Shown here one piece after another: positions 18,742-28,732 of a stretch of DNA of 64,000 nt (within the stretch, counting starts at the first letter, position 1; every line of letters starts with the position of its first letter). A program made the translations under genes and the position numbers. Source of the DNA: Shewanella colwelliana ATCC 39565 (lineage in GTDB: Bacteria; Pseudomonadota; Gammaproteobacteria; Enterobacterales; Shewanellaceae); NCBI RefSeq assembly GCF_000518705.1, contig NZ_JAEC01000012.1, positions 62,001 through 126,000 on the forward strand, given 5' to 3'. The notes under the pieces are model-generated. The model had not been told where the DNA came from. It made no database searches and saw nothing but the letters and a program-made list of their open reading frames with translations.

Positions 18742-19494
18742 TTATACGGGGTCTATGTCAGAAAGGTGAGCCTCCATTGTTGTCGTGGCAAGCTTTGGTT
18801 GGCGAAAGATCACAATGTAAAAACCAGCGGCGATAAACCATGAGATCCCCAGGCTCCATACGTCATGGGAGAGAAAATGAGCACCGCGCAGTTGTTGTGC
18901 GATACCAAACATCATTCCAATCGCCAATCCAATGCCTAAGCCAATCCAGCGATATTTTTGTGCATAAGCCAGTGCAAAAAAGTACAGCGCTACCCAGGCG
19001 TAGCCTGAGCTAGAGTGCCCAGCAGGAAAACATTGACCCGGAGAGTCGGCTGCAATTTTTCCGGAGAATAGCGAGTAATAATCGGCGCTACCACCAAATA
19101 TTTTGAGATGCCAAGGGCAATCTAAATGGGTGAGCGATTTACCTAACCTAACAATGGTCACACTGCTTAATACACTAATAAATAGGAAGAGTAGCCCTTT
19201 TCTGTAAGGCCTTAAATTGACTTTCTTAATGCTGGCAACCATTAAACCTATGATGACGAGGCCGAGCAGAATGACGAAATAGCGCCCGCCTTGATGGATC
19301 ACAGTTTCCGTTAGCCAGTGACCTCTTAAGGGCCAGTTTTCATTGCCGCCTTCAAGGTGAAATAGCCATTGACCTAAGGCCATATCAATATGAAACCTTT
19401 CAATCAAGGCAATGACTAGCACAAATAGCACCGCTGGCAGCAGCAGGTGGTTGCGGAAGTTAAGCTGATGGCTGTTGGTTGGGATGGAGTGCAT
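18742..19494 (-). CDS. PAP2-family membrane phosphatase
   Basis: A 250-residue membrane phosphatase of the type acting on undecaprenyl pyrophosphate, phosphatidylglycerol phosphate or lipid A. About six hydrophobic segments are present. The acid-phosphatase motifs are visible: a KSLTHLDCPW first motif, PAGHSSSGYAW with the catalytic histidine, and RGAHFLSHDVWS with the nucleophile histidine. I chose the ATG at 19494, which has AAGAG upstream; the frame runs open to 19593. The substrate is not predictable. The presence of Cys in motif one resembles the LpxE-like group. Confidence 0.85.
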   Translation of the reverse strand: MHSIPTNSHQLNFRNHLLLPAVLFVLVIALIERFHIDMALGQWLFHLEGGNENWPLRGHWLTETVIHQGGRYFVILLGLVIIGLMVASIKKVNLRPYRKGLLFLFISVLSSVTIVRLGKSLTHLDCPWHLKIFGGSADYYSLFSGKIAADSPGQCFPAGHSSSGYAWVALYFFALAYAQKYRWIGLGIGLAIGMMFGIAQQLRGAHFLSHDVWSLGISWFIAAGFYIVIFRQPKLATTTMEAHLSDIDPV

Positions 19495-19634
19495 CGTTAA
19501 GTCTCTTGCAAGTGTGGCAGCCAACTCGGCTGCGCGCTTAACGGGTATTATTTTTCCTGTGGCGTGAATTTTTTGTGAAAGCACTAGTTTCACAAAATAT
19601 CAGTGGGAAAGACTTAACAGTAGACTGCGCTTTT

Positions 19635-20084
19635 TTAGGGGATTTTTGCGGCGGCTTTGATTGCGGTAGCTAGTGCAAATAAGCCGTTAGTGCGCGATGG
19701 GCTGAGTTGTCCTGTAAGCCCGAGCTCATCGAAATAAGCATTGATATCTAGTGCCGCAATGGATTCACTGCTATGGCCATGGGTAGCAGCCAAGAGTAAT
19801 GCAATAAGGCCTTTTACGATACGCGCATCACTGTCGGCGATATAGTAATGCAGATCATCAATTTGGGCATGGTAGAGCCAAGCGTTACTCTCACAGCCTC
19901 GCACTTGCGCCTGCTCAACACGTAGCATGTCATCGAGTTTAGGCAAGGTTTTACCGAGCAGCATGATTTCCCGGTAACGCTCTTGCCAATTGGCCGCTTG
20001 TTTAAAGCGAGCGAGTATGACCTCGCTGTCGAAGGTTTGCGCCGTAAAGAGGTCACGACTGAGAAATTGACTTGTTGAGTTCAT
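19635..20084 (-). CDS. csdE: CsdE, sulfur acceptor for cysteine desulfurase
   Basis: A SufE-family protein of 149 residues that takes persulfide sulfur from CsdA. The acceptor cysteine is Cys64 in QVRGCESNAWL, and the family segment YYIADSDARIVKGLIALLL is present. It is the second gene of a leftward pair, 23 bases after csdA, which identifies it as CsdE rather than the SUF-operon SufE. Confidence 0.93.
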   Translation of the reverse strand: MNSTSQFLSRDLFTAQTFDSEVILARFKQAANWQERYREIMLLGKTLPKLDDMLRVEQAQVRGCESNAWLYHAQIDDLHYYIADSDARIVKGLIALLLAATHGHSSESIAALDINAYFDELGLTGQLSPSRTNGLFALATAIKAAAKIP

Positions 20085-20107
20085 GGTTGTCCTGTGAGGC
20101 TATGTGC

Positions 20108-21319
20108 CTAAAGCAGTAATTCTTTGACCGAAATTAAACCATCGATGAAACGATCGATATCTTCAACGTTGGTATACACGCCAATTGATGCGCGGCAGCA
20201 GCCTTTAATATTGAGCGACTGCATCAGAGGCATGGCGCAGTGATGGCCACAACGCACGGCGATCCCCTGTTGGTCGAGTAAAATACCCACATCTTGATGA
20301 TGCTCATCAGCGAGATTAAAAGCAACAGCGCCGATATTGTCGTCATGTGCGCCGTAAAGAGTGATATCTCCCAATGCCAAGAGTCGCTGTTGTAGGTAGG
20401 TCAGCAGCTCATTTTCTCGTTTAACCATGGCGGCTTTATCTAGTTGATTGATAAATTTTATTGCAGCACCTAACCCTATTACTCCACTTATGGGTGGTGT
20501 GCCAGCTTCCAAGCGATTTGGCAAAATATTGAATTCAGTGGCCTCGAAAGTCACACTTTTAATCATCTCCCCACCGGTCAGCAGTGGTGTTAGGCGGTCG
20601 AGTTGGGCATATTTACCGTAGAGAATTCCCACGCCAGTTGGGCCATACATCTTATGGCCAGAGAAGAGGTAGAAGTCACAATCAATTGCTTGTACATCTA
20701 CTGTCAAATGGGCGATGGCCTGTGCGCCATCAATAACCGTTATCGCGCCGACAGCTTTGGCTTGTGCCGCCATCTGGGTGACTGGATTGACGGTACCCAG
20801 TGCGTTTGATACATGGCTCAATGCAACGATAGCTGGATGCTGTTGCAATAGCTGTGCATAGGCTTGCTGATCGATACGGCAGTGACTGTCTAGTGGAATT
20901 GGGACCACGGTCGCGCCCGTGCGCAGGGCTAACATTTGCCATGGAACGAGGTTGGCATGGTGGGCTGCGGTATCGACGAGAATGGTGGCACCCGGATCTA
21001 TTTGCGCAGTCAGGCCGTGGGCTACCATGTTGATCCCTTCGGTGGTGCCGTGGGTAAAAATGATCTCTTCACGTTGACCTGCGTTGATAAAGTCTCGCAC
21101 ATCATCGCGTACCGCTTCGTAGTTAACGGTTGCGCGACTGGATAACTGGTGCGCGGCGCGATGGACATTTGCGTTATCTTGCTGGTAGTAGTGATTGATG
21201 GCGTCTAGCACTTGTTTCGGCTTCTGGCTGGTGGCCGCCGTATCAAGATAACATAGCGGATAATCCCCTAATGTTTGTGCAAGGGCAGGAAACTGCTCGC
21301 GCAGGTGGTTAACGTCCAT
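20108..21319 (-). CDS. csdA: Cysteine desulfurase, SufS/CsdA type
   Basis: A 403-residue PLP enzyme that removes sulfur from cysteine for Fe-S cluster and tRNA thiolation pathways. The PLP lysine is Lys223 in FSGHKMYGPTG, and the persulfide-forming Cys361 lies in VRCGHHCAMP. The long-loop group II features match CsdA and SufS. It heads the csdA-csdE operon with no other SUF genes nearby, which favours CsdA. Confidence 0.94.
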   Translation of the reverse strand: MDVNHLREQFPALAQTLGDYPLCYLDTAATSQKPKQVLDAINHYYQQDNANVHRAAHQLSSRATVNYEAVRDDVRDFINAGQREEIIFTHGTTEGINMVAHGLTAQIDPGATILVDTAAHHANLVPWQMLALRTGATVVPIPLDSHCRIDQQAYAQLLQQHPAIVALSHVSNALGTVNPVTQMAAQAKAVGAITVIDGAQAIAHLTVDVQAIDCDFYLFSGHKMYGPTGVGILYGKYAQLDRLTPLLTGGEMIKSVTFEATEFNILPNRLEAGTPPISGVIGLGAAIKFINQLDKAAMVKRENELLTYLQQRLLALGDITLYGAHDDNIGAVAFNLADEHHQDVGILLDQQGIAVRCGHHCAMPLMQSLNIKGCCRASIGVYTNVEDIDRFIDGLISVKELLL

Positions 21320-21337
21320 TCATCGGTCCAACAGTGA

Positions 21338-21377
21338 TAAAGAAAAGGCGCTAAGATCTTGGGAGATCTTGGCGCCT
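21338..21377 (-). terminator. Terminator of the aldo-keto reductase gene
   Basis: On the minus strand a 14-base stem (AGGCGCCAAGATCT with AGATCTTAGCGCCT, one mismatch) is followed by TTTTCTTT. It lies between the aldo-keto reductase gene and csdA, which are transcribed in the same direction, so they are probably separate units. Confidence 0.85.
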
Positions 21378-21411
21378 ATTGCAAGCTGCTTTTTACTTGT
21401 CGTCAGGTCGA

Positions 21412-22452
21412 TTAGGGGCAAGGTAGGCGATATCGTTCAGCAAGGTCATTAAGCCGACTCATGAGTGGCTCGCTGAGACTGACATTCACGCTATCTATAT
21501 TCTCTTTTAGTTGCGTCAGGCTGGTCGCGCCGATGATATTTGATGCAACAAATTGCCGGCTGTTTACAAATGCAAGGGCCATCTGTGCTGGGCTGATATT
21601 AAACTCACGGGCCAGTTCTACGTAGGCTTGTGTAGCTGCCAAAGCCATCTGCGATCCTGTGTAGCGCGCAAAGCGTTTAAACAGGGTTAACCTTGCCCCT
21701 TCTGGCCACTGATCATTGAGGTACTTGCCGCTTAACGCACCAAATGCCAATGGCGAGTAGGCCAGCAGTGGTAATTCTTCTCGATGCGCTATTTCAGCCA
21801 TGCCAACCTCGAAACTACGGTTGAGCAAGTTGTAGGGGTTTTGCACACTGATGATACGCGGTAAGCCATGCTTTTCAGCAAGTTGTAGGTATTTCATCAA
21901 GCCCCAAGAAGTTTCATTTGACACACCAATATAGCGAATTTTACCGGCACTGATGAGGTCAGCTAACGCTTCTAAGGTATCGAGAATTGGGGTGAGCTTC
22001 TCTGAATCTTGCTGCTGGTAAAACAGTTCGCCAAAGAAGTTAGTGTTTCGATCAGGCCAATGCAGTTGGTATAGATCTATGGTGTCGACCTGTAAACGCG
22101 AGAGAGAGTCGTCGACGGCTTGATGGATGTTACGCCAGTCGAGCGCCATATTTGGGCGTATATAGTCACTTTTACCTCCCGGTGCAGACACTTTGGTGGC
22201 GATGACGAGGTTGTCTCTATTACCGCGGGATTTGAGGTAATTACCTAGAATACGTTCGGTTTCCCCTTGGGTTTCAGCTTTAGGTGGAACCGGGTACATT
22301 TCGGCTGTGTCGATAAAGTTAATGCCTTCGCCGATAGCATAATCGAGTTGTTCAAAGGCTTCGTTTTGAGTATTTTGCTCGCCCCACGTCATGGTGCCTA
22401 GGCACAATTCACTAACGTCTAGGCTGGAATGTGGCAGTCTTCTATAATCCAT
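21412..22452 (-). CDS. NADP(H)-dependent aldo-keto reductase, Tas-like
   Basis: A 346-residue TIM-barrel oxidoreductase. The catalytic tetrad is visible: Asp in INFIDTAEMYPVP with its Tyr, Lys in VIATKVSAPGG and His in YQLHWPDRNTNFFG. The insertion TAEMYPVPPKAETQG and the DRNTNFFGE segment are characteristic of Tas and its YajO/MocA-like relatives. A GGAG site precedes the ATG. The physiological substrate is not known; Tas was found as a suppressor of starvation phenotypes in Escherichia coli. Confidence 0.9.
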   Translation of the reverse strand: MDYRRLPHSSLDVSELCLGTMTWGEQNTQNEAFEQLDYAIGEGINFIDTAEMYPVPPKAETQGETERILGNYLKSRGNRDNLVIATKVSAPGGKSDYIRPNMALDWRNIHQAVDDSLSRLQVDTIDLYQLHWPDRNTNFFGELFYQQQDSEKLTPILDTLEALADLISAGKIRYIGVSNETSWGLMKYLQLAEKHGLPRIISVQNPYNLLNRSFEVGMAEIAHREELPLLAYSPLAFGALSGKYLNDQWPEGARLTLFKRFARYTGSQMALAATQAYVELAREFNISPAQMALAFVNSRQFVASNIIGATSLTQLKENIDSVNVSLSEPLMSRLNDLAERYRLPCP

Positions 22453-22572
22453 TCAAATCTCCAGAATGCACTGAGTTACCTTGAGGCTAGCAAGCTTTTT
22501 TCTGAAACACTAGATAAATTATTTCAATGAGTATTTTTTATTTAAGGTAATGATTTAAATGGTTAAAAAAAT

Positions 22573-23541
22573 TTACAGCGTGAGCATCATTGGGATTTCA
22601 CAAGCATCGTGCCCAGTGTTACCCAGCGGCGCAGCCAAATGTTTAAACCCTATTTTTTCATAGAGGATAATAGCTTCTTTCAATACGGCCGTGGTTTCTA
22701 GATAGCAGCTTTCGTAGCCTTGTGTTCGTGCAAACTCAAGCGCTTGAAGGGCAAGTCGGTTAGCAAAACCCTTGCCACGTAGCTTAGGGTCGAAATACAT
22801 CTTTTGAAGTTCACATATGCCATCATGTCCGGCAAGCGGTGCGATCCCAGCCCCACCTAAGATGCAGCCCTTGTATTCAATGACCCAGTAGTGTGCATCA
22901 TCAGCATGATAGACAGTATGAAGCTCGTCCAAGGTCGGATCGGCCACTCCGTAACCTTTGTCTGGGGTTAGGCCATATTCTGCCGATACGTTACGAATCA
23001 CCCGCGCAATATGCGGGTTATCTTGCTCAGTGATACTTCTGATGATGAAGCCCTGTTGTGCATTGGCGGTGTCTATCGCGCGAGTGTATTGCGTCATCGA
23101 GGTTTCTAGCTGCGCAATTTGCGCAGGTGAGAGCTGGGCTAAGATCTGTTCAAACATCGCATTTTGCTGGCGATTAAGCTTACTGAGTAGGCGTTTACCT
23201 TGTGGTGTTAGCTGACACAAGGAGCTGCGGCTATCCTTGGGGTTATTGCGGCTTTTAGCCAGTCCTTTATCGCACAACTGACTTAATGCTCTACTAGCAT
23301 TCGACTTATCTATGTTTAGCGCTAAGGCTAACTGTTTTATGGATAGCTCTTGTGAATTTAGTTCAATAATCGCGTGTGCTTGCACTGGGGAAAGGGGGAG
23401 CTCGCCACAGGCTGAATTTAGCATGCCAAGTTGCCTGACGAGTTGTCTTGATAAACTGCGCAAAGATGAGCAAGTTTCTGGCAGCTCATTGCTTGCAATT
23501 TGAAAAGATTCCGTCTCTATGGTTGGGCAGGTCTGATTCAT
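22573..23541 (-). CDS. Fused MarR regulator and GNAT acetyltransferase
   Basis: A 322-residue two-domain protein. The N-terminal half (about 30-155) is a MarR-type winged helix, with [23 protein letters not shown] as recognition region and the wing [14 protein letters not shown]. The C-terminal half (about 165-320) is a GNAT domain, with the acetyl-CoA loop [18 protein letters not shown] and a YEKIGFKHL end. The reading frame is continuous, so the fusion is genuine. Such bifunctional proteins are known, but their targets are mostly not; the enzyme activity may be sensed by, or modify, the same ligand. Confidence 0.92.
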   Translation of the reverse strand: MNQTCPTIETESFQIASNELPETCSSLRSLSRQLVRQLGMLNSACGELPLSPVQAHAIIELNSQELSIKQLALALNIDKSNASRALSQLCDKGLAKSRNNPKDSRSSLCQLTPQGKRLLSKLNRQQNAMFEQILAQLSPAQIAQLETSMTQYTRAIDTANAQQGFIIRSITEQDNPHIARVIRNVSAEYGLTPDKGYGVADPTLDELHTVYHADDAHYWVIEYKGCILGGAGIAPLAGHDGICELQKMYFDPKLRGKGFANRLALQALEFARTQGYESCYLETTAVLKEAIILYEKIGFKHLAAPLGNTGHDACEIPMMLTL

Positions 23542-23742
23542 CGAATGTCCAATAGGAAAATGGTTGCGATATACATCTAATTTAGAGGGCTTATTTTAGA
23601 AATGCAAGTTTTTGCTAATGTAGTTTTGAGCTAGCGTTGATATGATTAATATAAATGAGTGTTTTAACATATTGGTAACATACATTAAGTCACTCATGTT
23701 AGGCAAGAGGGTAATGTTCAATTAGCGACCGCTATAGCTGCA

Positions 23743-24324
23743 TTAACCCCCAGTGGTGTTAAATACTTGCGGGTTGAGAAAAGGGGCCATCGCCAATATT
23801 AAGGCTTGAGTGTAGATACTACCTCGGGTTGCTTTGCCATCGGTGAGTAAGCCAATGGCACCACCTTTTTGTTTAATATTGACCGTATTAAACAGCCTGT
23901 CCATCACATGACCAAGTTCTTCTCCTTGTTCTAGCGCTTGGTAGACCGCTTGAGGGAGAGGCAGTTGGGCACTGCGTCCGATAGACACTTTACCTTGATA
24001 AATGATCGCCATGTAGGCGTAAGTTGCTGGGCCATGTTCAAAGTTATCTACACCACCTTCCATAGCAATATATAGATCAGCGGCGAATGATGCATCGACA
24101 TTGGCATGCTGCTCACAGTAGCGAGCACGGTTGATGGCCCCCGCTTTGGTTTCCGCGTCTGTCATCGGTTGTTCGGCAACCCCGGAAGGTGCATGCATGC
24201 CTTGACATATGATCTCAGCATTAGGGAGCAGTAGACTGATCGCTTGTTTAGCTGCATCGATCTTGACGGGGTTATGGGAGCCGACGGTGATACGTAGCGT
24301 CGTGGCATGATATAGAGCAGACAT
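23743..24324 (-). CDS. yjjX: Inosine/xanthosine triphosphatase (YjjX)
   Basis: A house-cleaning NTPase of 193 residues that hydrolyses non-canonical purine triphosphates such as ITP and XTP. The Maf/HAM1-like fold is suggested by the N-terminal VGSHNPVKIDAAKQA, and by MTDAETKAGAINRA and GIEGG-like AMEGGVDNF. The ATG at 24324 has GAAGG upstream; a start five codons earlier (24339) has no clear site. It is monocistronic. Confidence 0.9.
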   Translation of the reverse strand: MSALYHATTLRITVGSHNPVKIDAAKQAISLLLPNAEIICQGMHAPSGVAEQPMTDAETKAGAINRARYCEQHANVDASFAADLYIAMEGGVDNFEHGPATYAYMAIIYQGKVSIGRSAQLPLPQAVYQALEQGEELGHVMDRLFNTVNIKQKGGAIGLLTDGKATRGSIYTQALILAMAPFLNPQVFNTTGG

Positions 24325-24818
24325 GTAAGGGACCTTCATAATATTATGGTGACTATTCTGCCATCATTGTACTTGGGATGCATGGTGTGGGCCATTATAG
24401 ATAGTGGGCTATCAGTACGGCGATAGCTAAGTTAGTGTGACTAAGATCTTAGTATGGTGGCAACTTGTTGGGAGATCTCTCGTTATGGCGTTTATCTGCG
24501 GGTTGTCTCACATTACTTCGGTGGTTAAAAAAACACAATCCCTTGACTGGCTTGGGCTGTAGGTGAAGCAACTGTTAATATTAGGTTCAACTAAGTTACT
24601 GTTCTATTGGTATTATGGAAATTTACAACAGCTTTAATCGGAGCTAGCTCACAACATTAGCTCATTCTGAAATTTCATTACAAAACCCCGTTCTAGATCA
24701 ATTTTTCGTATCGCATCTTCTATATTCTGAGCGCAAATTTAGTCGGCCTTCTATTGCTATTTTTGCCATTAGAAGTCGTATAAACATTGAGATGCGAGCG
24801 CATCGAAAGGGTCTAGTT
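24325..24818. other. Intergenic region with the sdaC and yjjX promoters
   Basis: No gene was found in these 494 bases between divergent yjjX and sdaC. A perfect 14-base palindrome, ACTAAGATCTTAGT, lies at 24440-24453 and could be an operator; I cannot assign it to a known regulator. The last 100 bases are A+T-rich, as expected for a promoter and leader. Confidence 0.5.
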
Positions 24819-26090
24819 ATGCAAAGTGAAGCTACAGTTTCTGAAGTAATGGTGCCAGCCAAACAGGGGTGGACACGTACCGATACCACTTGGATGTTAA
24901 GCTTATTTGGTACTGCTGTTGGGGCAGGCATCTTATTCCTGCCCATTAACGCAGGTATGGGCGGGTTTTGGCCGTTAGTGATGATGGCTTTGATTATTGG
25001 ACCTATGACCTATTTAGCCCACCGCGGTTTATCTCGCTTCGTTTGTTCGTCTCAGCGAGAAGGCAGTGACATCACACACGTTGTAGAAGAGTATTTTGGG
25101 GTGGGAGCGGGTAAAGCCATCACGCTACTTTACTTCTTTGCTATCTACCCCATTGTGTTGATTTATGGCGTGGGTATTACCAATACCGTTGATAGTTTTA
25201 TTGTTAATCAGCTAGGTATGGCGTCACCTCCACGATTTCTGCTTTCTGGTGTGTTGATTTTAGGCATGATGTCAGTGATGGTCGCTGGTGAGAAATTCAT
25301 GTTGAAAGTGACTCAACTGCTAGTGTATCCATTGGTTGCTATTTTGGCATTTATGTCTTTTTATTTAATCCCAAGCTGGAAAACAGATGCGTTAATGCAA
25401 GTGCCTGCAACTGCTGACTTCTTAGGTACAGTTTGGTTGACTATTCCGGTGCTGGTATTCGCCTTTAACCACTCACCTGCCATCTCTCAGTTCTCGGTGT
25501 CGCTTAAAAAGCAACACGGACAAAATGCCGCTAAGAAAGCGGATGTGATTTTACGTAATACCACCATGATGTTAGTTGGCTTCGTGATGTTGTTTGTTTT
25601 CTCATGTGTGCTGTCGTTAAGCCCGACTCAGCTAGCTGAAGCTAAAGCGCAGAACTTACCTATTCTTTCTTACTTGGCAAATGTTCATGCCAGTGGGTTT
25701 GTTAGTTACTTTGGCCCTATTATTGCGGTGATTGCGATTGTTTCTTCTTTCTTTGGTCACTACATGGGTGCGACTGAAGGGATGAGAGGAATCATTACTA
25801 AGCAATTACGTAGCGCTAACAGAGAGGTCGCTGACAGTAAAATAGACAAGTTTATTCTTGGTTTCATGTTCCTCACTATCTGGGGCGTGGCGATTATCAA
25901 CCCAAGTATTCTCGGAATGATTGAAGCATTAGGTGGCCCAATCATCGCGGCGATTCTCTATCTAATGCCGATGTACGCAGTTTACAAGGTGCCTGCATTG
26001 AAGGCATATCGTGGCCGCATTAGTAACATTTTCGTCATCATTGCGGGTTTATTGGCGATGACTGCAATTGTGTTTGGCATGTTGTCTTAA
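24819..26090 (+). CDS. sdaC: Serine transporter, HAAAP family (SdaC-like)
   Basis: A 423-residue inner-membrane amino acid/proton symporter with about eleven hydrophobic segments. The opening [18 protein letters not shown] is the typical HAAAP substrate-site helix, and the [12 protein letters not shown] segment matches the SdaC/TdcC group. The ATG at 24819 has AAGGG upstream and a family-like N-terminus. It is followed 79 bases later by the serine deaminase gene, which makes serine the likely substrate. Confidence 0.92.
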   Translation: MQSEATVSEVMVPAKQGWTRTDTTWMLSLFGTAVGAGILFLPINAGMGGFWPLVMMALIIGPMTYLAHRGLSRFVCSSQREGSDITHVVEEYFGVGAGKAITLLYFFAIYPIVLIYGVGITNTVDSFIVNQLGMASPPRFLLSGVLILGMMSVMVAGEKFMLKVTQLLVYPLVAILAFMSFYLIPSWKTDALMQVPATADFLGTVWLTIPVLVFAFNHSPAISQFSVSLKKQHGQNAAKKADVILRNTTMMLVGFVMLFVFSCVLSLSPTQLAEAKAQNLPILSYLANVHASGFVSYFGPIIAVIAIVSSFFGHYMGATEGMRGIITKQLRSANREVADSKIDKFILGFMFLTIWGVAIINPSILGMIEALGGPIIAAILYLMPMYAVYKVPALKAYRGRISNIFVIIAGLLAMTAIVFGMLS

Positions 26091-26169
26091 TCTCTCGTTT
26101 GATGTTTGTTCTGGGTCGCTTATTTATTGGTTAAGTAAGCGGCCCTTCCTGCTTTATTTGGGGTGAATT

Positions 26170-27537
26170 ATGGTTAGCGCATTTGATATTTTTAAGATAG
26201 GTGTTGGTCCCTCCAGCTCACACACTGTCGGGCCGATGAAGGCCGCAAAAGGTTTTGTTGATGATTTGCGTCAACGTGGAGAACTTACCGATATCACGTC
26301 AGTTACGGTTGATATCTATGGTTCATTGTCACTCACAGGCAAGGGGCATCATACCGACACAGCGATCATTATGGGCTTGGCGGGAAACAGCCCTGAGATG
26401 GTGGATATCGATCTCACTCCTGAGTTCATTCGTCAGGTTGAGCTGACTTCGGCACTGCCTTTAGGTCAAGAAGGACATAGAGTTGACTTCCCTATTGAAG
26501 CGGTGACCTTCCATCGTCATGCATTACCATTGCACGAAAATGGCATGACGTTAACGGCATGGAAGGGCACTAGCAGTGCTTATAGCAAGACTTACTACTC
26601 AACGGGCGGTGGCTTTATTGTTGATGAGCAGCAGTTTGGCTTAGTCGCGGCCAACGAAGTGGTGGTGCCATATCCTTTCGCTTTCGCCGATGACCTACTG
26701 AAGCTATGTGATGAGACGGGGATGAGTATCAGTGCCATCATGATGGCCAACGAGAAGGTGTTCAATACAGAGCAAACCATAATTGAAGGGTTTGCTGCTG
26801 TGTGGGAAACCATGAAAGAGGGGATTGAACGAGGTTGTCAGACCGAAGGGGTGCTCGCAGGCCCTTTACGTGTGCCGCGTCGAGCCCCGGCATTGTTTCG
26901 TCAGTTGGTCACCAATGAACGCCTCTCTTCCGATCCTATGGTTATTGTTGACTGGATCAACATGTTTGCCCTTGCTGTGAGCGAAGAGAATGCTGCGGGG
27001 GGGAGAGTGGTTACTTCGCCAACTAATGGCGCGGCTGGGATTATCCCTGCCGTACTAGCCTACTACGATAAGTTTATTCAGCCTGTTGGTCCAAAAGAGT
27101 ACACTCGATTTTATCTTGCTGCGGCCGCTATTGGTGGTTTGTATAAGCGCAATGCATCAATCTCTGGGGCCGAAGTTGGCTGTCAGGGAGAGGTTGGGGT
27201 TGCTTGTTCAATGGCTGCAGCGGGCTTGGCCGAACTAATGGGAGCTAGCCCGTCACAAGTGTGCGTGGCGGCTGAAATTGGCATGGAACATAACCTTGGC
27301 TTAACCTGTGATCCTGTCGCGGGCCAAGTGCAAGTGCCTTGTATTGAACGTAATGCTATTGCTGCGGTAAAAGCGATTAACTCGACGCGAATGGCAATGC
27401 GCCGTAACAGCGAGCCGAGAGTGAGCTTGGACAAAGTGATTGCGACTATGTATGAGACGGGCAAAGATATGCACGTTAAATACCGTGAGACAAGCCAAGG
27501 TGGGTTAGCGATTAAGGTTACCAGTATCTGCGCCTAA
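26170..27537 (+). CDS. sdaA: L-serine ammonia-lyase, iron-sulfur dependent
   Basis: Converts L-serine to pyruvate and ammonia with a labile [4Fe-4S] cluster. The protein has 455 residues, the usual one-polypeptide length. The N-terminal domain has [21 protein letters not shown]; the catalytic domain has [31 protein letters not shown] and [18 protein letters not shown], which hold the cluster cysteines. With sdaC upstream it forms a serine uptake and catabolism unit feeding pyruvate. Confidence 0.96.
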   Translation: MVSAFDIFKIGVGPSSSHTVGPMKAAKGFVDDLRQRGELTDITSVTVDIYGSLSLTGKGHHTDTAIIMGLAGNSPEMVDIDLTPEFIRQVELTSALPLGQEGHRVDFPIEAVTFHRHALPLHENGMTLTAWKGTSSAYSKTYYSTGGGFIVDEQQFGLVAANEVVVPYPFAFADDLLKLCDETGMSISAIMMANEKVFNTEQTIIEGFAAVWETMKEGIERGCQTEGVLAGPLRVPRRAPALFRQLVTNERLSSDPMVIVDWINMFALAVSEENAAGGRVVTSPTNGAAGIIPAVLAYYDKFIQPVGPKEYTRFYLAAAAIGGLYKRNASISGAEVGCQGEVGVACSMAAAGLAELMGASPSQVCVAAEIGMEHNLGLTCDPVAGQVQVPCIERNAIAAVKAINSTRMAMRRNSEPRVSLDKVIATMYETGKDMHVKYRETSQGGLAIKVTSICA

Positions 27538-27583
27538 GCTAATTTGTGCATCACTGGGGCAACAGGCCTGAGTGATGTATCGC

Positions 27584-27623
27584 CGACAAACAACCAATGT
27601 GGGTTAGCCTTGGTTGTTTGTCG
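27584..27623 (+). terminator. Long hairpin after sdaA
   Basis: A perfect 14-base inverted repeat (CGACAAACAACCAA and its complement) with a 12-base loop lies 46 bases after the sdaA stop. It lacks a long T run, so termination is plausible but not certain. Confidence 0.6.
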
Positions 27624-27661
27624 TGTTATCGTCGCTGATTTAGGGGCGATAAAATGGCAGG

Positions 27662-28105
27662 TTATTTCTCTTCATACATTAAGTAGTAGCTTTTATCCAT
27701 GCCAAGGGTTTGGTAAGTTTGTTGGGCCTTGACGTTCTCCTGTTCCACGTAGAGTCTAAAACTGGCGGCACCGCCATTTTGTGCTGCAATATCCTTTACT
27801 GCTTGATAGAGCTTGCCATAAATTCCTTGACGACGGCTTTGTGGACTAATGTAGACACTCTGGATCCAGTAGTAATCTTTGGCACGCCAGTCACTCCATT
27901 CATAGGTGACCATTAGCGAACCTAAGATCTCGCCTTCATGTTCTGCAACAAGATAAAACCCTTTTTCAGGTTGTTTTAATAAGGTACTAACCCCATGCGT
28001 CAAGGTTTGCTCATCAAGGCTTAAGCCTTCGGTTTCTTGTGCCATCGCCTGATTAAACTGCACTAACGCCCTCAGATCTGTTTGTTGGCCTTTTCTTATT
28101 TGCAT
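27662..28105 (-). CDS. GNAT-family N-acetyltransferase
   Basis: A 147-residue acetyltransferase. The start at 28105 has an excellent AGGAGG site, and its product begins MQIRKGQQTD as expected for the fold; the upstream open frame is not protein-like. The acetyl-CoA loop is SPQSRRQGIYGKLYQAV, and the C-terminus has the YQTLGMDKSYYLMYEE pattern seen in small-molecule GNAT enzymes. The substrate is unknown. Confidence 0.88.
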   Translation of the reverse strand: MQIRKGQQTDLRALVQFNQAMAQETEGLSLDEQTLTHGVSTLLKQPEKGFYLVAEHEGEILGSLMVTYEWSDWRAKDYYWIQSVYISPQSRRQGIYGKLYQAVKDIAAQNGGAASFRLYVEQENVKAQQTYQTLGMDKSYYLMYEEK

Positions 28106-28243
28106 TTTCGCCTCCTGTTTTGGGTTGGCCACTTTATCACGGGGTGGTGGCTTATTGAGAGAAATTTTGCAATTTGGCATTCGACTAAAGTCTAACTCTG
28201 CTAGACTTTTTATTAATGAGATTAGATGACATTCAAAGGTGAG

Positions 28244-28585
28244 ATGATGAAGTCTAAAGATGATAATGAAGGGAATAATCACACAGTAAACTCGTCCATA
28301 GAGCCTGCTCAAACTCAGGCTAGGTTTCGCGCTATCCAAGCGGTTGCAGCTGACAACTGTGAGATACACCACCGTTGGCATTTTGTCCTGACACTATTAA
28401 GTTTTGGAGTTTGGGGCATTGTCTGGTGGCGGTTAATCTTAAAGTCTCAAGGTAAAGAAAAAGCCTTCTTTCATGGTTTTGATGATGCATACTGGAGCCA
28501 CCTTATTGAACGTGAGCAACCGCCAGCCGCCCTTCACAAGCTACAGATAGATGATGAAAGACACTCGGTGAATTTTGATGCATGA
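28244..28585 (+). CDS. Small single-pass membrane protein, unknown function
   Basis: A 113-residue protein I do not recognise. A charged N-terminus precedes one hydrophobic segment (about 46-67 from the chosen start, VLTLLSFGVWGIVWWRLIL), and a polar C-terminal tail follows. I use the ATG at 28244, with AGGTGAG just upstream; a second ATG follows immediately. The aromatic HHRWHFVLTLLSFGVWGIVWW pattern resembles DUF-type short membrane proteins with a helix-breaking Gly. It is divergent from the GNAT gene. Confidence 0.65.
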   Translation: MMKSKDDNEGNNHTVNSSIEPAQTQARFRAIQAVAADNCEIHHRWHFVLTLLSFGVWGIVWWRLILKSQGKEKAFFHGFDDAYWSHLIEREQPPAALHKLQIDDERHSVNFDA

Positions 28586-28732
28586 GTTGTGACTCATCAT
28601 GATGTTGATCACGCCATTGTGCTTGTCTAAATGATAACATTCTGCTCCTTAATTCCGCTCGGATAAACGTTGTTCTTATCGACGCTATTGCATATTCGAG
28701 CGCCTGCTTTCTCTCTGTTCAAGGTTAATAAC

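Noticed and set aside
27662..28381. 240-codon version of the GNAT gene starting at 28381
   Set aside because: The extra N-terminal 92 residues are not protein-like and an AGGAGG site precedes the internal ATG at 28105.
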